NCBI RefSeq assembly: GCF_000258765.1
Contig: NZ_AJLT01000019.1
Coordinates: 62,001-126,000 of the forward strand
Reading direction: 5' to 3'
DNA length: 64,000 nucleotides
Source of the DNA: Gillisia marina
GTDB taxonomy: Bacteria; Bacteroidota; Bacteroidia; Flavobacteriales; Flavobacteriaceae
Part shown: positions 52,668-61,853 of the stretch, piece after piece
How the letters are laid out: every line of letters begins with the position of its first letter
Numbering within the stretch: the first letter of the stretch is position 1
Notes under the pieces: generated by a model
Told to the model about the DNA's origin: nothing
Databases searched by the model: none
What the model saw: only the letters and a program-made list of their open reading frames with translations
Translations under genes and position numbers: made by a program

Positions 52668-55058
52668 ATGAGAATATTTCAAATTAGTTCCTCCCAAATC
52701 AATACGCTCATTTTTCTCTTTATTTTTTCGCTGATTCCTATTTCCGGAATTGCCCAAAGCAGTGAGCTTTCAGTAGAAAAAATAATGCAAGATCCTTCAT
52801 GGATGGGAACTTTCCCTTCTAATATTCAATGGAGCGAAGACAGTAAAACAATCTATTTTAATTATAATCTTCAAAAAGATCCTTCAGATTCTCTTTATAA
52901 GATTCAGCTTTCTCAACAAGCAAGTATTGTAAAAGTTTCTTTTCAAGAACAACAGCAAAAAATCTCTTCTCGTGGAGATTATAATAAAGATCGTACTAAA
53001 AAGGTTTTTACCAGAGATGGAAATTTGATGTTGTTTTCAGCTAAAGAAAAATCAGCTAAAACTTTATTAGAACTAGGAGCATCAATTTCGAATCCGAATT
53101 TTCAAGATAATGAAGATTTGATCTCTTTTGAAATGGAGGATAATTTATACCTCTACGATCTAAAAAATGGAAGTTTAAAAAAGCTGACTTCAATTAAAAA
53201 AGGGGAAGACAAAAGTAAAGATGAAAAAGATGCATCTGAAAAAGAAAAATGGTTAGAGGAAGATAATTTAGGTCTGTTGGCCGTGGTGTTAGAAAGAAAG
53301 CAAAAAGCCGATTCTAGCGACGCTTATCAAAATAAGATTAAAAAAGAAGCTTTTACATTTTATACCGGAAAGAAATCTGCAACCAATTTACAGCTTTCAC
53401 GCAATGCAAAATATGCCACTTTTAATCTTATTACCAGAGCAGATAATAAGAGAACTATCGTTCCAAATTATGTAGATGAATCCGGATATACCGTAGATCT
53501 TAACGCAAGATCTAAAGTAGGTGATGATATTATGAAGGTGGAGCTAGCTATTTACAACTTCGCTAGAGACACGGTTTATTTAGTAAAATCTGATGATTTA
53601 CCCGGAATTAAAGACCTTCCCGATTACACAAGTGATTATCCAGATAAGGAATGGGAAGAAACTGCCAGAGATGTAATTGCTTGGGGAGCTAATTTTTCTG
53701 ACAATGGAAAAAAAGCCATCGTAAATGTGCGATCTCATGATAATAAAGACAGGTGGATTAGCCTGTTAGACTTTGAAAATGGCACACTTAAAAATTTAGA
53801 TAGACAAAGAGATGAAGCCTGGATTGGTGGGCCTGGCGTTGGCTATTCATTTGGGGGCGGTACGCTTGGCTGGTTGCCAGATAATATACATATCTACTTT
53901 CAATCTGAAGAAACGGGCTATTCCCATTTATATCTATTAAATACTGAAAACGGAAAGAAAACTGCATTGACTTCCGGAACATTTGAAGTGTTTGATCCGC
54001 AATTATCCAAAGATGGAAAAAACTGGTTTTTAACTACTTCTAAAATTGATGCAGGAGAACGTCATTTTTATAAAATGCCTGTAATGGGAGGAAAAATGGC
54101 ACAATTAACCGAGCTGTCCGGAAATAATCAGGTAACACTATCTCCAGATGAAAAGCAGATGGCCATTTTATATTCCTCTAGCAATCAGCCTTGGGAGTTA
54201 TACCTTAAAAGAACCGGCTCCAATACTAAAGCAGTTCAGTTAACAAAAGGACAGTCCAAAGCTTTTGATACTTACAACTGGAGAATTCCAAGTAGAATTA
54301 AAGTGAAAGCTGAAGATGGTGCGATGGTTCCAGCCAGACTATATCAGCCAAAAGAAGATGTAAAAAATGGAGCTGCAATAATTTTTGTTCACGGAGCTGG
54401 ATATCTTCAGAATGCTCATAATTGGTGGTCTTCATATTTTAGGGAATATATGTTTCATAATTTGTTGACAGATCTTGGATATACTGTTTTAGATATGGAT
54501 TACCGCGGAAGTGCCGGTTATGGAAGAGATTGGAGAACAGCTATCTATAGACATATGGGTGGAAAAGATTTATCTGATCAAGTAGACGGCGCAAAATTTT
54601 TAGTTGAAGAACATGGAATAGATCAAGATAATATTGGGATTTATGGTGGTAGTTATGGAGGTTTTATCACCTTGATGGCGATGTTCAACGAAAGTGACAC
54701 TTTTAAATCTGGGGCGGCATTAAGATCGGTTACAGATTGGGCACATTACAATGATGGCTACACATCCAATATTCTAAATACACCTGTGGAAGACCCAATA
54801 GCCTACAAACGCTCTTCTCCTATTTATTTTGCTGAAGGCTTAAAAGGGAATTTATTGATTGCACATGGAATGGTAGATACAAACGTTCACTATCAAGACG
54901 TGGTGAGATTGGCGCAGCGTTTAATTGAATTGGAAAAAGACAATTGGGAAATGGCTGTTTATCCTGTAGAAGGTCACGGCTTTGTAGAACCAAGCAGTTG
55001 GACCGATGAGTACAAGAGAATTTTGAAGCTTTTTAATGAAACTTTGCTAGAGGAGTAA
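52668..55058 (+). CDS. Secreted S9 family prolyl oligopeptidase-type serine peptidase
   Basis: 796 residues. A signal peptide (about 1-30, ending SGIAQS) and a beta-propeller domain (about 40-540) precede the alpha/beta-hydrolase catalytic domain (about 550-796). The nucleophile Ser lies in GIYGGSYGG, the Asp in HGMVDTNVHYQD and the His in VEGHGF, completing the triad; DMDYRGSAGYGRDW is the oxyanion region. It resembles DPP IV/acylaminoacyl peptidases of Bacteroidota that degrade peptides in the periplasm. Monocistronic; a REP-like pair follows. Confidence 0.93.
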   Translation: MRIFQISSSQINTLIFLFIFSLIPISGIAQSSELSVEKIMQDPSWMGTFPSNIQWSEDSKTIYFNYNLQKDPSDSLYKIQLSQQASIVKVSFQEQQQKISSRGDYNKDRTKKVFTRDGNLMLFSAKEKSAKTLLELGASISNPNFQDNEDLISFEMEDNLYLYDLKNGSLKKLTSIKKGEDKSKDEKDASEKEKWLEEDNLGLLAVVLERKQKADSSDAYQNKIKKEAFTFYTGKKSATNLQLSRNAKYATFNLITRADNKRTIVPNYVDESGYTVDLNARSKVGDDIMKVELAIYNFARDTVYLVKSDDLPGIKDLPDYTSDYPDKEWEETARDVIAWGANFSDNGKKAIVNVRSHDNKDRWISLLDFENGTLKNLDRQRDEAWIGGPGVGYSFGGGTLGWLPDNIHIYFQSEETGYSHLYLLNTENGKKTALTSGTFEVFDPQLSKDGKNWFLTTSKIDAGERHFYKMPVMGGKMAQLTELSGNNQVTLSPDEKQMAILYSSSNQPWELYLKRTGSNTKAVQLTKGQSKAFDTYNWRIPSRIKVKAEDGAMVPARLYQPKEDVKNGAAIIFVHGAGYLQNAHNWWSSYFREYMFHNLLTDLGYTVLDMDYRGSAGYGRDWRTAIYRHMGGKDLSDQVDGAKFLVEEHGIDQDNIGIYGGSYGGFITLMAMFNESDTFKSGAALRSVTDWAHYNDGYTSNILNTPVEDPIAYKRSSPIYFAEGLKGNLLIAHGMVDTNVHYQDVVRLAQRLIELEKDNWEMAVYPVEGHGFVEPSSWTDEYKRILKLFNETLLEE

Positions 55059-55074
55059 TTAATATTAATTACCT

Positions 55075-55129
55075 CTCGACTCCGCTCGAGGTGACATTTA
55101 AATATTTTATCATTTCGAGCGGAGTCGAG
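55075..55129. repeat. Inverted pair of REP-like hairpin elements
   Basis: CTCGACTCCGCTCGA (55075-55089) and TCGAGCGGAGTCGAG (55115-55129) are perfect 15-base inverted repeats. Each is also a hairpin with loop GCGGAG. The outer stem bases differ between copies but stay paired (CCT/AGG against TTT/AAA), and both begin with a TCA word as at 10.1 kb and 15.8 kb. It may also terminate the S9 peptidase transcript. Confidence 0.75.
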
Positions 55130-55154
55130 AAATCTCAACGAAGTACCAAACTTC

Positions 55155-56555
55155 TTAGTTTGAAGTTTCCAAAACCTCCTTTTTCTTAAGATCCATTCTT
55201 CTGAAATAGTCTTTAGCTGCTTTCAAAACTTTTGGGGCTAATATCAATGTCGATATCATTGTAGGAATCGCCATCAACGCAAAGAACCCATCAATCAAAT
55301 TAATCATCATGCTCAAGGTGGTAGTTGCCCCCATCAGAATACTCAAGATATAGAAGTAATTATAGTAATGCTTCTTATCGGCTCCTATCAAAAAAGACAG
55401 GCATTTAGTTCCGTAGTAAGAATAGGAAAATAAAGATGAAATACTGAAAAATGCGATGCAAGTAAGCAAAATATAATTTCCATAAAAAGGCATTGCATCA
55501 TTAAAAGCAGCAGCCGTCAAGCTCACTCCATTTTGATCTGAAGTTTGCCAAACTCCAGTTACTAAAATAGCTAAGGCAGTTAGTGTACAAACCACTAAAG
55601 TATCTATTGCCGGGCCTAACATAGCAACCAGGCCTTCTCTAATTGGTTCATTTGTTTTTGCTGCCCCATGGGCCATTGGTGCTGTTCCAATTCCCGCTTC
55701 ATTAGAAAAGGCTCCTCTACGGATTCCCAATATTATAAGTCCTCCTAAAACTCCACCTAAAAAAGAATCTCCCGTGAAGTTATTGGCAACAAAAGCATCC
55801 GTAAATATTAAACCAAAATAATAAGGCACCTGATCGAAGTTTACAAATAAGATAATAAGTACCGAAACAAAATACATCACCACCATTAAAGGCACCAACT
55901 TAGAAACTGTTTTACTAATTCTTGAAAGTCCGCCAAAAATCACGATAGAAGTTATAGTGACTAAAATTAATCCAATAATTAAATTAGACCCTAAGCCAAC
56001 TTCTACTCCATTTGGCTCTAGTAGAATAAAATTAATAGCCTGCGTTAGCTGATTCACGTTAAAAACAGGAAGTGCTCCAACTAATCCTGCAACACTAAAC
56101 ATCACGGCTAAGGCTTTCCAGCGCTTACCTAAACCTTCCATGATAAAATACATAGGACCACCCTGAATATTCCCCTCAGAATCTTTACCACGGTACATCA
56201 CAGCCAAACTATTGGTAAAGAATTTTGTTGCCATCCCAATAATAGCACTTACCCACATCCAAAAAATAGCTCCCGGCCCACCAATGGCAATCGCCACAGC
56301 AACTCCTGCAATATTCCCCATCCCTACAGTAGCAGATAATGCTGTGGATAAAGCCTGAAAATGGCTTATTTCTCCAGGATCATCTGGGTTGTCATACTTT
56401 CCACGTAATACCTGCAAGGCATGTCCTAAATATCTAAAAGGTAGAAATTTGGAAATAATCAAGAGATAGAAACCACCACCAATTAGCAAAATTAAGAGAG
56501 GAAGTCCCCACACAAACGAGGCAAAATCGGCAATGAATTGATCTATTTCAGTCAT
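55155..56555 (-). CDS. Sodium:alanine symporter family protein (AgcS), second copy
   Basis: 466 residues from ATG 56555; a -7 element at 56586 excludes an upstream start at 56597. About eleven helices. AgcS signatures: TALSATVGMGNIAGVAVAIA, GGPGAIFWMW, IQGGPMYFIMEGL, RRGAFSNEAGIGTAPMAHGA and AIDTLVVCTLTALA. It should import Ala, Gly or a related amino acid with Na+. It lacks the N-terminal extension of the copy at 22.3 kb and is clearly divergent from it, so the two probably differ in substrate or regulation. Confidence 0.93.
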   Translation of the reverse strand: MTEIDQFIADFASFVWGLPLLILLIGGGFYLLIISKFLPFRYLGHALQVLRGKYDNPDDPGEISHFQALSTALSATVGMGNIAGVAVAIAIGGPGAIFWMWVSAIIGMATKFFTNSLAVMYRGKDSEGNIQGGPMYFIMEGLGKRWKALAVMFSVAGLVGALPVFNVNQLTQAINFILLEPNGVEVGLGSNLIIGLILVTITSIVIFGGLSRISKTVSKLVPLMVVMYFVSVLIILFVNFDQVPYYFGLIFTDAFVANNFTGDSFLGGVLGGLIILGIRRGAFSNEAGIGTAPMAHGAAKTNEPIREGLVAMLGPAIDTLVVCTLTALAILVTGVWQTSDQNGVSLTAAAFNDAMPFYGNYILLTCIAFFSISSLFSYSYYGTKCLSFLIGADKKHYYNYFYILSILMGATTTLSMMINLIDGFFALMAIPTMISTLILAPKVLKAAKDYFRRMDLKKKEVLETSN

Positions 56556-56585
56556 AAGTAAATAAGAATATTGATGGATTGTAAG

Positions 56586-56593
56586 CAAATATA
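56586..56593 (-). promoter_or_regulatory. Promoter -7 element for the second AgcS gene
   Basis: TATATTTG on the minus strand, an exact TAnnTTTG match, 30 bases before ATG 56555. It fixes the shorter start. Confidence 0.4.
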
Positions 56594-56761
56594 ACAAAGT
56601 AGGAGACTATTTGTTATTGAGCCTTATAACAGAAGCCAAAGAAAAATGTTTTTGTTCTTAAGTTTTCACTATTTTTTCATGTAAAATAGCTCATGTTAAC
56701 TACTATTTGTTGCTTAAATGGCATAAGTGATATCTTAATTAAAGGAGCTTTAAATGTTTTC

Positions 56762-57436
56762 TCAATCATTTCTTAAGATGAATATTATAGATAGAGGAGT
56801 TCCTTTCTCATTTATAACTTCTTTAATATCCAACAACTCATAATTACTTTTATTAAATGTGTTCATCCAATCTTTCAAAGTTCTGGCATACCAAGAATGT
56901 GGATGCACAAAATTACCCTTTAGACCTTTCCATGAATCTTCAATCCACTGGCTCTTGTAGGGTAAATTATTTTGAATAAGAAAACTAGGATGGAGGGTTT
57001 GAATAAAAACTAAGCCCGATTTCAATAGCGCCTTTTTTAAAGATTGAAGCAAAGCCGAAACCTGTTCGTTTTGGTACAGACAGAAATTTAAAACTAAAGC
57101 TTCAAAGGGATTTTCCGGGATTTCTTTTCCATTAATTATTTCTTCATAAGTTATTTTATAAAAGTTTTGAGATCCTTTTAAGCGTGCATTCTTCAATAAA
57201 GCTTCAGTAGAATCAATACCAACAACCCTATTTTCATTCGTAGACAATACTCTAGTTAACCAACCTTCTCCACAACCCAAATCTAAGACACTCTTTAAAT
57301 TGTATGAATTGACCGCTTCTAAAATTGCTGTATTTGTAAATTGTCTTGAAGCAATTCCATCCCGCTCCAAAAGCCGGATCCATTCTTCAGCATTTGCTTC
57401 CCAAGATTCAGTTATTCTAAAAGATTTTTTATTCAT
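56762..57436 (-). CDS. Class I SAM-dependent methyltransferase
   Basis: 224 residues from ATG 57436; a GTG two codons upstream (57442) is possible. The SAM motif SVLDLGCGEGWLTRVL lies near residue 50, followed by RVVGIDSTEALL, and then FEALVLNFCLY and KSGLVFIQTLHPS. A methyltransferase 11/12-like domain with an N-terminal helix (ITESWEANAEEWIRLL). Substrate unknown; small molecule more likely than nucleic acid. Separated from susD by a terminator, so probably its own unit. Confidence 0.85.
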   Translation of the reverse strand: MNKKSFRITESWEANAEEWIRLLERDGIASRQFTNTAILEAVNSYNLKSVLDLGCGEGWLTRVLSTNENRVVGIDSTEALLKNARLKGSQNFYKITYEEIINGKEIPENPFEALVLNFCLYQNEQVSALLQSLKKALLKSGLVFIQTLHPSFLIQNNLPYKSQWIEDSWKGLKGNFVHPHSWYARTLKDWMNTFNKSNYELLDIKEVINEKGTPLSIIFILRND

Positions 57437-57452
57437 ATTCACGAATTCAAAA

Positions 57453-57483
57453 CCGGCTATTTTAATTTTTAGAAAATAGCCGG
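57453..57483 (-). terminator. Terminator of the nagB-susC-susD operon
   Basis: CCGGCTATTTT pairs with AAAATAGCCGG (11 bp, nine-base loop) and on the minus strand is followed by TTTTG. It begins 22 bases past the susD stop. Confidence 0.82.
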
Positions 57484-57505
57484 AAAAATTAAATGTGAGC
57501 GTATA

Positions 57506-58840
57506 TTAAATTACCGGATCTGCCGGAGTATTTGGATTGCTGTTTCTCTCTCTTTCAGAATAAGGATAGAAATTTCTATTTCGCTCCTCACTATAATTCA
57601 TTGCATCGCCGCTAGGCTGAGGACGATTGAATCTTCTACTATCTTCCAAACTCATTCCTGTCAAAAATAATTCGGCACGCCTATTTTTATATATCTCATC
57701 CAACAAAGCCTCCACACTAGATTCTCCAGAATATGCTCCCAGATTTGCATTTATCCCGAAAGGGTCATTATTGTTAGTCAGCACTAAATTAAGAGCATCT
57801 ATTGCGGCTTGAATATCAGGAGAAGACTTTCTTAAACTTGCTTCAGCGATAATTAGATTCATTTCATCTGGAATATATACAGGAATAAGCTCTGTATTTT
57901 CGTCAAAAAAGCCTGCCAAATCTTCAATTGGAAGCCCATTTTGATTTGTTTCATCTAACGGGATAAGATAGAAAGATACCCTGCCATCTTCAGGAGAAAA
58001 AATAAATTCTTCAGGTAACCCAAAATTATCCCTAGGTTTAAAATTAGGGGCGCTATTTTGGTATACCCTAGTCCATATAGGGTTTAAGTTTAGTGCATCG
58101 TATTCAAATACCGAAATTGAAGATTGGTCTACATTATTAGCAGCTGTAATTGCCGCTTCGTAGTTACCTGCAAATAAATTATACCGAGCCAACATAGCTT
58201 GAATGGTATTCTCAAGATCTATTTTCCCCCTTGTTATTTCAGAATCAAACTCTGTTGAAACCGGAGTAGAAGCGATAAGGGAAGAAGCCTCTGTTAACAA
58301 TCTAATAGCCTCCTGAAAACCTCCATTTCTATCTATGAAGCTAGCATTATTTTCCTGATTGGTTTGAATAATTATTTGCTCATAATTTTGCGACAAACTT
58401 CCAATTGCCAATGCCTTGAATAATTTCGCATATGCGATTAGTCCACTTTCAGTTCCAGAAGTTAGACTAAGAGAAGGAACATTTGCTTCTATATCTTCAG
58501 AAATTTTCATCACTCTTGCCATTGTATTCCAAAGACCTTCTACATTAGAATTAGAATTGGGCAATACTGCGCCACCATCTTCCAATTCTATCATGTTTTG
58601 AAATGTGGTCGTAATTCCACCCTCTCGTGTAGTGATGGCAGGGGTTTCAACAATCCATCTTAATCCAGTGGTAGCATATAATTGTTGCATGCCAACACTC
58701 GCTGCTAAAATACCCTCACGGGAAGAATATGTTTGTTCATCTGTAGCCTGATTTTGATTCTCGAAATCTGTTTCACATGACCAATTCAAGAGTGCTAAAA
58801 ACAGCAAGGCGATGATTTTAATGTCTATATATTTTTTCAT
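57506..58840 (-). CDS. SusD/RagB-family nutrient-binding outer-membrane lipoprotein
   Basis: 444 residues. A lipoprotein signal (MKKYIDIKIIALLFLALLNW, then SC) is followed by the helical TPR-containing SusD fold: GILAASVGMQQLY, a central ARYNLFAGNYEAAITAANNV pair of helices, and the C-terminal RRAELFLTGMSLEDSRRF motif typical of SusD proteins. SusD forms the lid over the SusC transporter and captures glycans at the surface. It follows susC by 16 bases. The substrate is probably an amino-sugar oligosaccharide, inferred from nagB in the same operon. Confidence 0.92.
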   Translation of the reverse strand: MKKYIDIKIIALLFLALLNWSCETDFENQNQATDEQTYSSREGILAASVGMQQLYATTGLRWIVETPAITTREGGITTTFQNMIELEDGGAVLPNSNSNVEGLWNTMARVMKISEDIEANVPSLSLTSGTESGLIAYAKLFKALAIGSLSQNYEQIIIQTNQENNASFIDRNGGFQEAIRLLTEASSLIASTPVSTEFDSEITRGKIDLENTIQAMLARYNLFAGNYEAAITAANNVDQSSISVFEYDALNLNPIWTRVYQNSAPNFKPRDNFGLPEEFIFSPEDGRVSFYLIPLDETNQNGLPIEDLAGFFDENTELIPVYIPDEMNLIIAEASLRKSSPDIQAAIDALNLVLTNNNDPFGINANLGAYSGESSVEALLDEIYKNRRAELFLTGMSLEDSRRFNRPQPSGDAMNYSEERNRNFYPYSERERNSNPNTPADPVI

Positions 58841-58856
58841 TTTTATATCTTTTAAA

Positions 58857-61829
58857 TTAAAAGCTCACGTTTATTCCAAATTGATATGTTCTAGGGATAG
58901 GAACTGCAGCAAAATCGAATCCTCTAACATTCCCTTGTCCACCAGTATTAATTTCTGGATCCCAACCGCTATAGTCATCCCAAGAAATAAGATTTCTACC
59001 AACAAGATTAAATTTAATTTTATCTATATACTTAAAAGGTTCGCTAATGGTATAGCCTAAAGAAACTTCTCTTAATTTCACGAATGAGCCATCTTCAATA
59101 AACTCTTCAAAAATACCGGCTTGGGCTCCACCAAATCCTTTAAGCCTATTTCCTAATAATTCTTCCCCGACATTAGATCCACCTCCAAATATTACATTAT
59201 CTAGTAATCGTCGATTCCAATTAAAAACATCGAATCCTTGAACCGCATCAAATTGAATTCTAAAATCAAAGTTTTTATATGTGAACTCATTAATTATAGA
59301 GCCATACCAATCTGGATTTGGATCTCCTATAACTTTGGAAGAAGAACCGTCTAGATTTGTCCCTCTTACTGGATACCCTGCATCATCTAAAACTATATTT
59401 CCATTCTCATCCCTTTCATAGAATTGTCTAAAAAACACCCCTAAGGATTCTCCTTCTATTACAAAATTTGTAGAAAAACTTCCTGCCAAAGCAAATTGCT
59501 GTCCCGCAACATTGGTGATTTCATTATTATTACTTGTATAGGTAGTAACTACATCCCAATTGAAATCTTCTAATCTAATAGGATTTGCTCTTATTAAAAC
59601 TTCCACACCTGTGTTTTCTAGCGTTCCCACACTTTCAAATCGAGATACAAATCCTGCAGATGGGGCTAATTCCCTATTCAATAGTAGATCTGATACTTTT
59701 TGTTTGTAATAAGTAAATTCCACACCTACCCTCCCATCAAATAATCCAGCATCAAAACCAATTTCAGTTTCAGATTGTTTTTCCGGAGAGGCATTTATAT
59801 TCCCCAGCTGTGTTCCTAAAAGCAGACTATTTTGACCATTTATGGAGCTAGGTGTAAAATTGGTAAATCTGCTAAAAGCCGGCAGTGCACTTAGCCCACC
59901 AGATTGCCCCCATGCAGCTCTAAATTTTAGAGTATTTATTTTTTCGCCTATTCCATTCTGCCAAAATTCCTCTTCAGAAATAATATAGGAAATACCTGCT
60001 TTTGCGTAAAGTTGATTTCTTTCATCTTTCGCAAATACCGAGGAACCATCAGTTCTAAGTGCTCCATTGATGTAAAGTTTATTTTTAAATCCAAAAGATT
60101 GTTGAATAAATCCTCCCCATAATGAAAAAGGAATTCGGCTCTCTCCTTGTTCTAAAATACTTCCTGATGTTGCAGTTTCTACTATTGGAGGCAAACCTGT
60201 AGCTTGAATAGCAATAGTTTCAATTTCTTGAAATTGGTAAGTTCCTCCTAGCGTTGTAGTAGACTCTAAATCTTCAGTAATAAAAAATTTATAACTTAAA
60301 TTAAGATCACTATTATATTGGAAATTATTTCTATCTGCCCGTCTTGCAAAACCATCTCCATTTGGTGAAGTATTATTTACAGGAATAAATGCTGTGGCAG
60401 ATTGATTATAATAATCTAAACCAAAAACATAAGAAGCTTTAAGGTTCTCAGTGATTTTTGCATCCAGCTTAAAGCTAGTTATAAACCGATTGGTCTTATT
60501 TCCAAAATCAAACCTTTCCACAGCTTCTGCGGGATTTGTCCTTGGTACCAAAAGTGATGTAACGGGATAAACACCAGATTCATCTGGTGCGGGATTGATA
60601 GAATTATCACTAAATACAAAACCTGTAATTGCACCATAAGCGGCATTAATACCTCCGTTGGGAACATCTTTACTTGTACTTCTGGAATAATTAAAATCCC
60701 CTGTAATCGTTAACCAATCGAAGGCGTTTTGAACAATATTTGTTTTAAAATTAATCCGTTTAAAGTCGGTGTTTTTTATAATACCTTCATTATCCAACTG
60801 GGAAGCCGAAATGTAATATCTAGTATTCTCCCCACCACCACTTACCGAAAGGAAATTTTCTACACCAAATCCTGTTTGAAAAATTTCATCCTGAAGATCA
60901 AATCTTTGTACCTGAATAGTTTCTAAATTGGACCTATCAAAAGGATCTACCCAGGCTAATGGCACCTTATTATAATCTATTTTTTTTCGTAATGAGCTCG
61001 ATCTCACATTCGTTGTAAATGAAAATTGAGGCTCTCCAATTTTTCCTTTTTTAGTAAAGATCTGTACCACACCATTATTTGCTCTTGAACCATAAATAGC
61101 TGATGCAGCAGCCCCTTTTATCACCTCTATTCGGGCTATATCTTCGGGATTTAAATCTGCTAATCGGTTTTGCGAATTACCTCCAACATCTACCAATTCA
61201 TTACTAGCATTATTTAAGATTACACCATCTAGAATATAAAGCGGCTGATTTCCTCCTAAACTACTCGCACCGCGCAACAACACTGAAATACCACCGGCAG
61301 GATCTCCAGAATTTTGCGTTACAAGAGCCCCGGTAATCTTACCTTGAAGGGCTTGATCTACTTGAACGGAAGCATTATTAGTTAAATTATCTGCATCAAT
61401 GGTGGAAATATTGTTTCCCAATGCTCTTTTGTTGGTTCCAATTACGTTTCCTGTAACTACAACCTCATCCAAATTCAAAAGATCCTCTGTTAATCTAAAA
61501 TTATTTGTTATCTGAGTATTATTTCCTAATTCAACATTTACTCTTTGTGTTTTATAACCAATAAAATTTGCCACCAAGGTGTATACACCTGGTGTCAGGG
61601 AAGCATTAAAATTGTAATTACCATCAAAATCTGTTGAAACTCCCCTGTTGGTGTTTTCAATATAAACAGATACACCAGACAGTGGAAGCCCACTTGTCGT
61701 ATTTACTATATTTCCTGCAAAGACATAATCGTTTGTTTGACCAAATATCAATGTACTTTGCATTATGAATAAAGAAAGACCGAGCATTATTTTAAATAAC
61801 ACTGATCTAATTTTGAAAAATTTCTTCAT
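58857..61829 (-). CDS. SusC/RagA-family TonB-dependent outer-membrane transporter
   Basis: 990 residues. A signal peptide (about 1-30, ending FGQTND) is followed by a carboxypeptidase-regulatory-like domain (about 33-115; VFAGNIVNTTSGLPLSGVSV), a TonB-box-like LDEVVVTGN near residue 122, the plug (about 135-255; IEVIKGAAASAIYGSRANNGV) and a 22-strand barrel ending in a Phe (YQFGINVSF). It imports glycans with the SusD partner, driven by TonB-ExbBD. Lies 24 bases after nagB. No anti-sigma/STN domain is present at the N-terminus, so regulation is probably not of the FecI/FecR type. Confidence 0.95.
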   Translation of the reverse strand: MKKFFKIRSVLFKIMLGLSLFIMQSTLIFGQTNDYVFAGNIVNTTSGLPLSGVSVYIENTNRGVSTDFDGNYNFNASLTPGVYTLVANFIGYKTQRVNVELGNNTQITNNFRLTEDLLNLDEVVVTGNVIGTNKRALGNNISTIDADNLTNNASVQVDQALQGKITGALVTQNSGDPAGGISVLLRGASSLGGNQPLYILDGVILNNASNELVDVGGNSQNRLADLNPEDIARIEVIKGAAASAIYGSRANNGVVQIFTKKGKIGEPQFSFTTNVRSSSLRKKIDYNKVPLAWVDPFDRSNLETIQVQRFDLQDEIFQTGFGVENFLSVSGGGENTRYYISASQLDNEGIIKNTDFKRINFKTNIVQNAFDWLTITGDFNYSRSTSKDVPNGGINAAYGAITGFVFSDNSINPAPDESGVYPVTSLLVPRTNPAEAVERFDFGNKTNRFITSFKLDAKITENLKASYVFGLDYYNQSATAFIPVNNTSPNGDGFARRADRNNFQYNSDLNLSYKFFITEDLESTTTLGGTYQFQEIETIAIQATGLPPIVETATSGSILEQGESRIPFSLWGGFIQQSFGFKNKLYINGALRTDGSSVFAKDERNQLYAKAGISYIISEEEFWQNGIGEKINTLKFRAAWGQSGGLSALPAFSRFTNFTPSSINGQNSLLLGTQLGNINASPEKQSETEIGFDAGLFDGRVGVEFTYYKQKVSDLLLNRELAPSAGFVSRFESVGTLENTGVEVLIRANPIRLEDFNWDVVTTYTSNNNEITNVAGQQFALAGSFSTNFVIEGESLGVFFRQFYERDENGNIVLDDAGYPVRGTNLDGSSSKVIGDPNPDWYGSIINEFTYKNFDFRIQFDAVQGFDVFNWNRRLLDNVIFGGGSNVGEELLGNRLKGFGGAQAGIFEEFIEDGSFVKLREVSLGYTISEPFKYIDKIKFNLVGRNLISWDDYSGWDPEINTGGQGNVRGFDFAAVPIPRTYQFGINVSF

Positions 61830-61853
61830 AAATAAATATTTAGTTGGTTATTA

